Assembly (NCBI GenBank): GCA_014379235.1
Contig: JACMMD010000341.1
Coordinates: 1 to 13,673, forward strand
Direction of reading: 5' to 3'
Source: Anaerolineae bacterium
Lineage (GTDB): Bacteria > Chloroflexota > Anaerolineae > Aggregatilineales > Phototrophicaceae
Length of the DNA: 13,673 nucleotides
The position numbers and the translations under genes were made by a program. Under the pieces are notes generated by a model. It was not told the origin of the DNA, made no database searches, and was given only the letters and a program-made list of their open reading frames with translations. Numbering within the stretch: the first letter of the stretch is position 1; every line of letters begins with the position of its first letter. Positions 6,366 to 12,570 of this stretch are shown in pieces.

Positions 6366-7251
6366 ATTGGCTGCGCCGAACGGGTTGCTCAATATCGACA
6401 AACCCGCTGGTATGACCAGTCATGATGTAGTGGCGCGTGTTCGGCGCGGACTGCGCGTGAAAAAGGTTGGTCATGCTGGAACGCTCGACCCGATGGCGAC
6501 AGGCGTTTTGATCGTCTGTTTGGGTACAGCCACGCGCTTGAGCGAGTACGTCATGCAGTCTACCAAACGCTACCGCGCACGGGTTCGGCTCGGCGCCACG
6601 ACGGACACGTACGACGCAGACGGCGAAATTCTATCCGAGACAGACGCCAGCCACATCACCTTCGAAGATGTTGAACGGGCGGTAATCCCTTTCTTGGGTG
6701 ACATCGCTCAGGTGCCGCCGATGTACAGCGCCATTAAGCAGGGCGGGCGAAAATTGTATAAATTGGCGCGGGCGGGTGAAACGGTTGAACGCGCTCCCCG
6801 CGCCGTTTCTATTGTTGCGCTGGAAGTCAGCGAATGGGCATCGCCGGAATTCACGCTGGACGTGACGTGCAGCGCTGGAACGTACATTCGCAGCCTCGCT
6901 TATGATATCGGCGCTATATTGGGCGTTGGCGCGCATTTAGCAGGCTTGGTACGAACAGCCAGCGGCTTCTTCACATTGGAGAATGCGGTTTCGCTCGATG
7001 AACTAACGGCGGCTGAAGGCGGCTGGTGGCGAGCGCATCTGGTTCGCCCACAAGACGCGCTGCGAGACTGGCCGACAGTCTCCCTCAACGAAATCGACGC
7101 TGACCATATCCGGCACGGACGCACGATCTCCGGCGCAGATATGACAGATGATACGTTGGCGTGGGCCTTAGAAGCCGATGGCAGTTTGTTGGCGGTGCTG
7201 CGCGCCGAAGCTGGCATCTGGCAGCCGCACAAAGTATTTTTAACCGAGTGA
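6358..7251 (+). CDS. truB: tRNA pseudouridine-55 synthase
   Basis: TruB isomerises U55 in the T-arm of tRNAs to pseudouridine and acts as a tRNA chaperone. The 297-aa product begins with the family block G-L-L-N-I-D-K-P-A-G-M-T-S-H-D and has the catalytic motif G-H-A-G-T-L-D-P-M-A-T-G with Asp44 as nucleophile. The later blocks R-Y-R-A-R-V-R-L-G-A-T-T-D-T-Y-D-A-D-G and Q-V-P-P-M-Y-S-A-I-K-Q-G-G-R-K-L-Y-K-L-A-R follow, as does C-S-A-G-T-Y-I-R-S-L-A-Y-D. The C-terminal 60 or so residues are PUA-like. Length is normal. The start is TTG (6358), overlapping the nrnA stop by 8 bases, so translation is probably coupled and possibly modest. ribF follows after 85 bases. Confidence 0.95.
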   Translation: MSELAAPNGLLNIDKPAGMTSHDVVARVRRGLRVKKVGHAGTLDPMATGVLIVCLGTATRLSEYVMQSTKRYRARVRLGATTDTYDADGEILSETDASHITFEDVERAVIPFLGDIAQVPPMYSAIKQGGRKLYKLARAGETVERAPRAVSIVALEVSEWASPEFTLDVTCSAGTYIRSLAYDIGAILGVGAHLAGLVRTASGFFTLENAVSLDELTAAEGGWWRAHLVRPQDALRDWPTVSLNEIDADHIRHGRTISGADMTDDTLAWALEADGSLLAVLRAEAGIWQPHKVFLTE

Positions 7252-7289
7252 ATTCCTCGCCTTAACGCGGCTCAAAATGTACGCTAGAC

Positions 7290-7295
7290 TATGAT
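7290..7295 (+). promoter_or_regulatory. Possible -10 element upstream of ribF
   Basis: TATGAT (7290-7295) lies 41 bases before the ribF start, in the 85-base truB-ribF gap. No good -35 hexamer sits 16-18 bases upstream (the nearest, TTAACG at 7262-7267, is 22 bases away) and there is no TGn extension, so support is weak. It could be an internal promoter of the operon. Confidence 0.2.
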
Positions 7296-7336
7296 CTCTA
7301 CTTGCGGCGCGTTGGACAACCCGGAACGAGACGAAT

Positions 7337-8263
7337 ATGAAACATATTTATCATCTGGCGGAAGCGCATTTGGAACAGCCCTCGCTGGTCACGATTGGCG
7401 TTTTCGACGGTGTGCATATCGGGCATCAACATTTGATTCGGCGGTTGGTTGCGGATGCTCATGCCAACAATCGTCTCGCGGTAGTGCTGACCTTTTTCCC
7501 GCATCCAGACGTTGTGCTGCGGGGTTTGCAAGGTCGCTACTACTTGATGACACCGGAGCAGCGGGCCGACGAAATGGCCAAACTAGGCGTCGATTTCGTG
7601 GTTACGCATCCGTTCGACGATGTGGTGCGCCAGCTTCGGGCAGCGGATTTTGTTGATCAGTTAGTGGAGCATCTCAAGATCGACGCGCTGTGGGTTGGCT
7701 CAGATTTTGCGATGGGTTATAAGCGTGAGGGCAACGTCGATTATTTGCGCGCTCAGGGTGAAGAGAAGGGCTTCTCGCTAAACGTGATCGACTTGATCGT
7801 GGCCGAAGGCGCGACCATCAGCAGCACGGCGATACGAGATGCCCTGCTCAACGGCGATGTCGGTCAGGTACGCGATTGGCTTGGGCGAGCTTACGAAGTC
7901 GAGGGCGAAGTCATACACGGGCAAGAGCGCGGACGCACCATCGGCTTTCCAACGGCGAATACCGCTGTGTGGCCGAAACAGGTTATCCCCGCGAACGGCG
8001 TCTATGCAGGCTGGGCTACGATTGGTGATGAGCGATTTATGGCCATGACCAACGTTGGCGTTCGCCCTACGTTTGAAGGCGAGGGTGTCACCGTTGAAGC
8101 TTACCTGCTCGATTTTGACCGCGACATTTACGGGCAAAAGGTTCGGTTGTCATTCGAGACTCGCTTGCGCGCTGAACAGAAGTTCAACGGCATCCAAGAG
8201 TTGATCGCGCAGATCGGCAAAGATGTCGAGGCGGGACGGGCGTATCTGTCGCAGAATGTGTAA
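7337..8263 (+). CDS. ribF: Bifunctional riboflavin kinase / FMN adenylyltransferase
   Basis: RibF phosphorylates riboflavin to FMN and adenylates FMN to FAD. The 308-aa product has both domains. The N-terminal nucleotidyltransferase carries I-G-V-F-D-G-V-H-I-G-H-Q (G21 to Q31, with H27 and H30 as the HxGH-type pair), L-T-F-F-P-H-P, and S-S-T-A-I-R-D near the domain end. The C-terminal flavokinase carries G-R-T-I-G-F-P-T-A-N-T (199-209) and N-V-G-V-R-P-T-F. Length is typical. The ribosome-binding site is weak (a GGAACGAG stretch upstream of ATG 7337). The position directly after truB is conserved in many phyla, so membership in the nusA-infB cluster is expected. A methyltransferase gene follows 45 bases later. 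Confidence 0.96.
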   Translation: MKHIYHLAEAHLEQPSLVTIGVFDGVHIGHQHLIRRLVADAHANNRLAVVLTFFPHPDVVLRGLQGRYYLMTPEQRADEMAKLGVDFVVTHPFDDVVRQLRAADFVDQLVEHLKIDALWVGSDFAMGYKREGNVDYLRAQGEEKGFSLNVIDLIVAEGATISSTAIRDALLNGDVGQVRDWLGRAYEVEGEVIHGQERGRTIGFPTANTAVWPKQVIPANGVYAGWATIGDERFMAMTNVGVRPTFEGEGVTVEAYLLDFDRDIYGQKVRLSFETRLRAEQKFNGIQELIAQIGKDVEAGRAYLSQNV

Positions 8264-8308
8264 TGACAACAGAGCCATGACGAATGAAAAGTGGGTTAAG
8301 AGAAGCCG

Positions 8309-8785
8309 ATGAGCGAGACCACAAATAACCGCGATAATCCCGGTGTGATTGCGCCCCCGCCGTTGATCTTTCTGGCGGGGACTGTGTTAGGGCTGCTGCT
8401 GCACTGGTTGCTTCCGCTGCGCCTGATACCCGACGCGCTGCAAGTTCCCGTGGCGCTCGTGCCGTTGATCGCCAGCGTCATTCTTGGCTTAAGCGCAGCG
8501 CAGCAATTTATCCGTGCGGGCACACACCTCGAACCCAATCGGCCTAGTACCGCGATTGTCACCAGCGGCCCCTATCGCTTCACGCGCAACCCGATTTATC
8601 TGGCGATGGCACTGTTCCAGACTGGAATCGGCATTATGGTTGACGGCGTGTGGGTGCTGCTCTTGCTCATTCCGGTGCTGCTGGTCGTGAATTACGGCAT
8701 CATCATGCGCGAGGAACGTTACTTAGAGCGCAAGTTTGGCGACGAATATCGCCGCTATAAACAGTCGGTGCGGCGCTGGATTTAG
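8309..8785 (+). CDS. Integral membrane methyltransferase, isoprenylcysteine carboxyl methyltransferase-like
   Basis: The 158-aa product has four likely membrane segments (about 18-37, 45-63, 96-112 and 113-132). It also has the signature of the ICMT/PEMT-type membrane methyltransferases: S-G-P-Y-R-F-T-R-N-P-I-Y-L-A (about 86-99) and a C-terminal E-E-R-Y-L-E-R-K-F-G-D-E-Y-R-R-Y-K (about 135-151). These enzymes use S-adenosylmethionine at the membrane. Bacterial members act on varied or unknown substrates, and prenylated proteins are not implied. The start ATG 8309 has only a weak purine stretch (AAGAGAAG) upstream. It is 45 bases after ribF and could be co-transcribed. It ends 58 bases from the convergent era gene. 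Substrate unknown. Confidence 0.85.
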   Translation: MSETTNNRDNPGVIAPPPLIFLAGTVLGLLLHWLLPLRLIPDALQVPVALVPLIASVILGLSAAQQFIRAGTHLEPNRPSTAIVTSGPYRFTRNPIYLAMALFQTGIGIMVDGVWVLLLLIPVLLVVNYGIIMREERYLERKFGDEYRRYKQSVRRWI

Positions 8786-8795
8786 CAGCGTATTA

Positions 8796-8832
8796 ACCCC
8801 TCCCTAAATCCCTCCCCGCAAGCAGGGAGGGA
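8796..8832. repeat. C-rich palindromic intergenic repeat between convergent genes
   Basis: CCCTCCC occurs twice in tandem (about 8798-8804 and 8810-8816), separated by TAAAT. The second copy, extended to TCCCTCCC (8809-8816), pairs perfectly with GGGAGGGA (8825-8832) across an 8-nt loop; the first copy can compete for the same partner. No T-run follows on either strand, so it is not a canonical terminator, but the GC-rich stem lies between two converging genes and could block read-through from both. Its form resembles the dispersed C-rich palindromes found in gene gaps of some Chloroflexota and cyanobacteria; copy number cannot be judged from one window. Confidence 0.55.
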
Positions 8833-8843
8833 CTTGAACGCCT

Positions 8844-9794
8844 CTACTCCTCTGATAGGCGATAACCCAAGCGGCGCATGAACTTTTCGTCGCTGCGCCA
8901 GTTCTTCAACACTTTGACGCGGGTATCGAGATAAACTTTCGTGCCAAGTGTGTGGGTCAGTTCTTCTCGCGCTTCCGTGCCGATCTGCTTAATCATGCTG
9001 CCGCCTTTGCCGATGAGGATACCTTTTTGCGACTCGCGCTCCACGTAGATCGTTGCGGTGATAAAGGTCGTGTCGGCATTATCCCCCTGATTTTCCTGAA
9101 AGCTCTCGATTTCGACGGCCACCGAATAGGGGATCTCTTGTTCGGTGTGCATGATGATCTTCTCGCGGATGGTCTCCGAGGCCATGAAGCGTAAGTTAAC
9201 CTCGCTGATTTGATCGGCGGGATAGTAGAGTGGCCCTTCGGGCAGCATATCGAGCAGCGTTTGAACCAGCGTTTCGACACCGCTGCCAGTTTGCGCGCTG
9301 ACCAGCAGCGCATGTTCGTGTGTGACGAGCGCTTTGTAATTGGTAAGACGCGCTTCGCGGTTGCCTTCGGAGAGCAAATCAGCTTTGTTGAGTGCTAATA
9401 CAATCGGCGTGTAATCCCGTACACGCTTGAGGGTTTCCGCGATGTGTAAATCAGAGGTCTCCGGCGGCATGGAAATGTCCAATACCCACAGAATCACGTC
9501 GGGGTCGCGGAGTGCGCTTTCGGCCACACTGACCATGTATTCACCGAGCTTGTGCTGCGGCGCATGTAGGCCGGGCGTATCTGCGAACAAGATTTGACCG
9601 CGTGTTTCGGTATAAATTCCAAGCTGACGCTTGCGTGTGGTCTGCGGCTTGGGCGAAACAATGGCGATCTTTTGCCCCAAGATGCGGTTGATGAGCGTGG
9701 ACTTGCCGACGTTGGGACGGCCAACCACAGATACCACGCCAGAGCGGTGATCGACTGGAAGCTCATCCTCGAAAATAGTATCTAAGTCGCTCAT
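8844..9794 (-). CDS. era: GTPase Era
   Basis: Era is an essential GTPase that binds the 3' end of 16S rRNA and assists 30S maturation. The 316-aa product (about 300 is typical) has G1 G-R-P-N-V-G-K-S (25-32), the G2 region K-P-Q-T-T-R (49-54), G3 D-T-P-G (72-75), G4 N-K-A-D (136-139) and S-A-Q-T-G in the G5 area. A C-terminal KH domain follows, with G-I-L-I-G-K-G-G (G-K-G-G at 262-265) and V-Y-L-D-T-R-V-K-V-L-K-N-W-R at the end. The first 18 residues form an acidic extension before the G1 strand. Its ATG overlaps the stop of the upstream 169-aa gene (ATGA), so the two are translationally coupled. It is transcribed toward ribF and the methyltransferase gene. Confidence 0.97.
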   Translation of the reverse strand: MSDLDTIFEDELPVDHRSGVVSVVGRPNVGKSTLINRILGQKIAIVSPKPQTTRKRQLGIYTETRGQILFADTPGLHAPQHKLGEYMVSVAESALRDPDVILWVLDISMPPETSDLHIAETLKRVRDYTPIVLALNKADLLSEGNREARLTNYKALVTHEHALLVSAQTGSGVETLVQTLLDMLPEGPLYYPADQISEVNLRFMASETIREKIIMHTEQEIPYSVAVEIESFQENQGDNADTTFITATIYVERESQKGILIGKGGSMIKQIGTEAREELTHTLGTKVYLDTRVKVLKNWRSDEKFMRRLGYRLSEE

Positions 9795-10300
9795 GGTAAA
9801 CTCGCTTTCCAGTGTGTAACCGTTTCAAAACGGGGCAGATATTTCAATAATCGCGGCGGTAAACCCGCCTCAGATGTGGCGATGAGCGCTTTCGGATGCG
9901 CGCTCGGAGTGGTGGCCTTTTCGTCAGGGTAAACGAAGACCTCAACGGGCAGGGCTAGATCGAGTGATCGGATGATAATCATGTCATCGCGGCCATCGCT
10001 GCGATAACCGAAGACTTCGGCACGAGGATATAGGTTGCTGCGGTTATACAGAAAATCCCATGCCGCCTCGCCGGTGAAGATGTCGCCGTAATCCAGCACC
10101 AGCATCCCCGGCACAATCGACAGATGCGGTTTGCCGAGATAGGGAACTCCATAGCGCACGATGAACGCATCGCTGACTATAACGTCCGCGCCAGCACGAT
10201 CTGCGGTCTGTGCAAGCGCCTGCTGACCGCCTTCTAATTGCAGCACTGCGCCAATAAACGGATCGCCTAACGGGGCGCGTTCGGGAATAAGTTTGGCCAC
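9791..10300 (-). CDS. Unrecognised 169-aa protein coupled to era
   Basis: A GTG start at 10298-10300 opens a 169-aa frame with operon-like codons, overlapping the era start by 4 bases and beginning 15 bases after the stop of the His-rich membrane gene. I do not recognise the family. There is no signal peptide or membrane helix. The order is: an N-terminal part with P-L-G-D-P-F-I-G-A-V-L-Q-L-E-G-G, two hydrophobic strand-like stretches (A-D-V-I-V-S-D and L-S-I-V-P-G-M-L-V-L-D-Y-G-D), an aromatic middle (W-D-F-L-Y-N-R), a strand D-D-M-I-I-I-R, and P-V-E-V-F-V-Y-P. It ends L-P-R-F-E-T-V-T-H-W-K. This suggests a small alpha/beta cytoplasmic protein. The ribosome-binding site is weak (AGGGCGCAGG upstream). 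Tight coupling to era hints at a linked role, but this is inference. Confidence 0.75.
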   Translation of the reverse strand: MAKLIPERAPLGDPFIGAVLQLEGGQQALAQTADRAGADVIVSDAFIVRYGVPYLGKPHLSIVPGMLVLDYGDIFTGEAAWDFLYNRSNLYPRAEVFGYRSDGRDDMIIIRSLDLALPVEVFVYPDEKATTPSAHPKALIATSEAGLPPRLLKYLPRFETVTHWKASLP

Positions 10301-10315
10301 GCTGCGGCCTGCGCC

Positions 10316-10687
10316 CTAGTGCGCGCTCCCAAATCCATGCGGGTCGCCCTTATGGCCGACATCAACCACATCACTTGCACTTTGTGGGTCGGGCGCTTCG
10401 GTTGGCTCGTCCGGGTTGGTGTCGTCATGGTGGTGTTCGTGACCGTGATACTGCGCCACATTGATGTCGTCAAAATTCTTGTAAGGCTGTACCACCGCAA
10501 ACCAGCCTATGATACCAAGCACCATCAACAAAATACCGGCCACGAACAACAGCCCAATCGCGCTCGTATTGGCCTCACCATCGATCACGCCGATACCGAG
10601 TGCGATGATGCACAAGGTCAAGCCCAACCCGGCGGCGAAGGCCAGACCGAGCGTAACCATCTTTTGATTGTTGAGATTAATCGCCAC
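10316..10687 (-). CDS. Small two-helix membrane protein with a His-rich C-terminal tail
   Basis: The GTG start (10685-10687) has a good AAAGGAG (complement of 10698-10704) 10 bases upstream. The 123-aa product has two hydrophobic helices (about 11-34 and 43-66) ending in W-F-A-V-V-Q-P-Y, then a polar tail. The tail contains H-G-H-E-H-H-H-D-D (81-89), an acidic Pro/Glu/Asp stretch, and a terminal piece with three more His. The short loop between helices is acidic, and there is no cleavable signal peptide pattern. Such His clusters often bind Zn, Ni or Co, but no known transporter or accessory domain is recognisable, so metal binding is only a possibility. It is the first gene of the minus-strand unit leading to era. 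The opposite-strand frame over the same bases lacks a ribosome-binding site and looks like a shadow. Confidence 0.7.
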   Translation of the reverse strand: MAINLNNQKMVTLGLAFAAGLGLTLCIIALGIGVIDGEANTSAIGLLFVAGILLMVLGIIGWFAVVQPYKNFDDINVAQYHGHEHHHDDTNPDEPTEAPDPQSASDVVDVGHKGDPHGFGSAH

Positions 10688-10694
10688 TTGCCTA

Positions 10695-10723
10695 TTGCTC
10701 CTTTATGGCTGCACTGATAAAAC
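10695..10723 (+). promoter_or_regulatory. Weak candidate promoter for the histidine phosphatase gene
   Basis: TTGCTC (10695-10700) and TAAAAC (10718-10723) are 17 bases apart, and the -10 carries a TGa extension (10715-10717). Both hexamers are poor matches (about 3 and 4 of 6). The 86-base divergent gap between the His-rich gene (minus) and the phosphatase gene (plus) must hold promoters in both directions. No clear minus-strand promoter was found in it. Confidence 0.25.
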
Positions 10724-10773
10724 TAGCCTAATTGTGCCGTCGTAACATAGATGCGTCAAGGTAAGGGGGCGGA

Positions 10774-11418
10774 ATGGCAGTCGAACGGGTCTTACTCGTC
10801 CGTCATGGCGAGACGGATTGGAACGCGCAGGGCAAGTGGCAGGGCTTCGAGCCGACTGCGCTCAACGAAAAAGGCCGCCAGCAAGCGCAGGCATTGGCGG
10901 AGTATTTGCGCGGGCGACCAATCAAGGCGGTGTATGCCAGCGATTTACCCCGCGCATGGGAAACCGCGACCATCATCAGCGAGGCTTTGGGGCTAACGGC
11001 GCATCAAGACGAACGCTGGCGCGAGCACCATCTCGGTATCTTTCAGGGACTAACACTGGCCGAAATCACGGCGACCTATGCCCGTGAGTGGGAATCGTGG
11101 CGCACGGAATACTACACCTACGAGATTCCCAAAGGCGAATCGCGCAACATGCTGATAGCGCGGGCACATGCCGCGTGGGAAATGTGTGTCTCGACGAATG
11201 GCGATGCTGATGTCGAGGAGATTGCAATTGTGACGCATGGTGGCACGATCAGGGCGCTGCTGCTGAAACTGTTTGAAGCGCGCATCGCTGATGTGCAGGC
11301 GACGCATATTCGCAACACGTCGATTACCACCATCGAGCGTCGTGAGGACGGCTGGCACTTGCTCGAAATTTCCGCGACGCCGCATTTGTCTGACGTGGTA
11401 AATCGGGATTCGCTGTAG
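10774..11418 (+). CDS. Histidine phosphatase family protein (phosphoglycerate mutase-like)
   Basis: The 214-aa product has the complete histidine phosphatase catalytic set: L-V-R10-H11-G-E-T near the N-terminus (His11 is phosphorylated in the reaction), A-S-D-L-P-R60-A, Glu84 in W-R-E-H-H-L-G-I-F-Q-G as the likely acid, and V-T-H155-G-G-T-I-R near the C-terminus. This short form covers broad-specificity phosphatases of the PhoE/GpmB/CobC type. Genuine cofactor-dependent phosphoglycerate mutases are longer, with more active-site loop, so a phosphatase is more likely. Substrate cannot be read from the sequence. AAGGGGG (10763-10769) precedes ATG 10774 by 4 bases. It is divergent from the His-rich gene and about 96 bases upstream of mdh, which has its own promoter. 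Confidence 0.9.
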   Translation: MAVERVLLVRHGETDWNAQGKWQGFEPTALNEKGRQQAQALAEYLRGRPIKAVYASDLPRAWETATIISEALGLTAHQDERWREHHLGIFQGLTLAEITATYAREWESWRTEYYTYEIPKGESRNMLIARAHAAWEMCVSTNGDADVEEIAIVTHGGTIRALLLKLFEARIADVQATHIRNTSITTIERREDGWHLLEISATPHLSDVVNRDSL

Positions 11419-11456
11419 CTGTAACGGTCAATTCCAAGTCTAAGTTTGAGCGGCCC

Positions 11457-11467
11457 TGTGCTATAAT
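11457..11467 (+). promoter_or_regulatory. Extended -10 promoter of malate dehydrogenase
   Basis: TGTGC followed by TATAAT (11462-11467) is a perfect -10 hexamer with a TGTGn extension, a form that can work without a -35 element. TTGAGC (11446-11451) is only 10 bases upstream and too close to act as the -35. Transcription should begin near 11474, leaving a leader of about 40 bases with GGAGAAG (11499-11505) ahead of ATG 11515. The gene is therefore probably expressed separately from the phosphatase gene. Confidence 0.65.
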
Positions 11468-11514
11468 CGCGGGGCTTTTAATTCAAATTAGCCTCAACGG
11501 AGAAGAACACTAGC

Positions 11515-12465
11515 ATGGCGCTCGGACGAAGTAAAGTTACGGTTGTTGGCGCGGGCAATGTCGGCGCGACCTGTGCCCACTGGATCGCCTCGAAAGAACT
11601 CGCGGATGTCGTATTGGTAGACATCGTAGAAGGTATGGCCAAGGGCAAGGCGCTTGACCTATTGGAATCTGGCCCGGTAATGAATTTCGACATCAGCATC
11701 GTCGGTTCGGGCAGCTATGAAGCGACTGCCGACTCGGACGTGGTGATTATTACGGCGGGTGTGCCGCGCAAGAAAGATCCGGTCACGGGGCAGTTCCCCA
11801 GCCGCGATGATCTTGTGAAGACGAACCAGAACATTGTTGGCGAAGTAACGCGGCAAGTGGCCAAATATTCGCCTAACGCCATCATCATCGTCGTTTCAAA
11901 CCCGCTCGACGCGATGTGCCACGTCGTGCTGAACGAAAGCGGTTTTCCGAGTGAGCGCGTGATCGGTCAAGCGGGTGCGTTGGACACGGCGCGTTATAAG
12001 ACGTTCATTGCGCTGGAATTGGGTGTCAGTGTACGTGATATTCATGGTATCGTGCTTGGCGGACATGGCGACGAGATGGTTCCTCTGCCGCGTCATACAT
12101 CCGTCGCGGGTATTCCCGTGCGCGAACTGATGAGCGAGGACAAGCTGCAAGCCATCATCCAGCGCACACGCAAGGGCGGCGGCGAGATCGTCAACATACT
12201 CGGTTACAGCGGCTACTATGCGCCTGCTGCCGGGACAATCGAGATGGTCGAGGCGATTATCAAAGACCAGAAACGTGTCATCCCGTCGGCGGTGTATCTG
12301 ACCGGTCAATATGGTTACGACGGGCTGTATGTCGGCGTTCCAGCGGTGCTAGGTTCGAAGGGCGTGGAGCGCGTCATCGAGATGGAACTGAACGACGAAG
12401 AAAAGGCGATGCTGGAAGTCAGTGCCACAGCAGTGCGTTCGGTGGTCGGCGTATTGGGCTATTAG
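11515..12465 (+). CDS. mdh: Malate dehydrogenase, LDH-like (Chloroflexus) type
   Basis: The enzyme interconverts malate and oxaloacetate with NAD(H), in the TCA cycle or its reductive branches. The 316-aa product has the Rossmann motif G-A-G-N-V-G (12-17), Asp36 after the second strand (NAD preference), and Arg85 in A-G-V-P-R85-K at the position that is Arg in malate and Gln in lactate dehydrogenases. Other key sites are N-P-L-D, catalytic Asp157 and Arg160 (L-D-T-A-R), and His184 (G-G-H-G-D-E-M-V-P-L-P-R). The overall sequence resembles the tetrameric Chloroflexus MDH. Oddity: the active-site loop reads P-R-K-K-D-P-V-T-G-Q-F-P-S-R-D-D-L, six residues longer than the usual P-R-K-P-G-M-S-R-D-D-L form. 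It has its own extended -10 promoter. Confidence 0.95.
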   Translation: MALGRSKVTVVGAGNVGATCAHWIASKELADVVLVDIVEGMAKGKALDLLESGPVMNFDISIVGSGSYEATADSDVVIITAGVPRKKDPVTGQFPSRDDLVKTNQNIVGEVTRQVAKYSPNAIIIVVSNPLDAMCHVVLNESGFPSERVIGQAGALDTARYKTFIALELGVSVRDIHGIVLGGHGDEMVPLPRHTSVAGIPVRELMSEDKLQAIIQRTRKGGGEIVNILGYSGYYAPAAGTIEMVEAIIKDQKRVIPSAVYLTGQYGYDGLYVGVPAVLGSKGVERVIEMELNDEEKAMLEVSATAVRSVVGVLGY

Positions 12466-12492
12466 AGTCGATACGCTACGAGTTTGTTTCAA

Positions 12493-12498
12493 TATAAT
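12493..12498 (+). promoter_or_regulatory. Candidate -10 element for the metallophosphoesterase gene
   Basis: TATAAT (12493-12498) lies 28 bases after the mdh stop. No -35 is visible at 17-base spacing and there is no TGn extension, so the call rests on one perfect hexamer in an AT-rich patch. If used, transcription begins near 12505 and rules out the upstream TTG (12484) as the translation start of the next gene. Confidence 0.4.
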
Positions 12499-12570
12499 AC
12501 AGGGGCGGGGTATTGGTGCTTTCTGCGCCAACCACGCCCTTTTGCTGTAAAGGCGAGAAATGAGCGCAGT

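Noticed and set aside
10319..10717. 132-codon plus-strand frame opposite the His-rich membrane gene
   Set aside because: The minus-strand frame has a strong AAAGGAG, two clear membrane helices and sits in operon order with era; the plus frame has none of these.
11446..11467. TTGAGC plus TATAAT as a classical -35/-10 pair for mdh
   Set aside because: The spacing is only 10 bases; the extended -10 interpretation fits better.
11451..11480. GC-rich patch ending in CTTTT before mdh as a terminator of the phosphatase gene
   Set aside because: Only about four consecutive pairs form and the patch contains the mdh -10 element.
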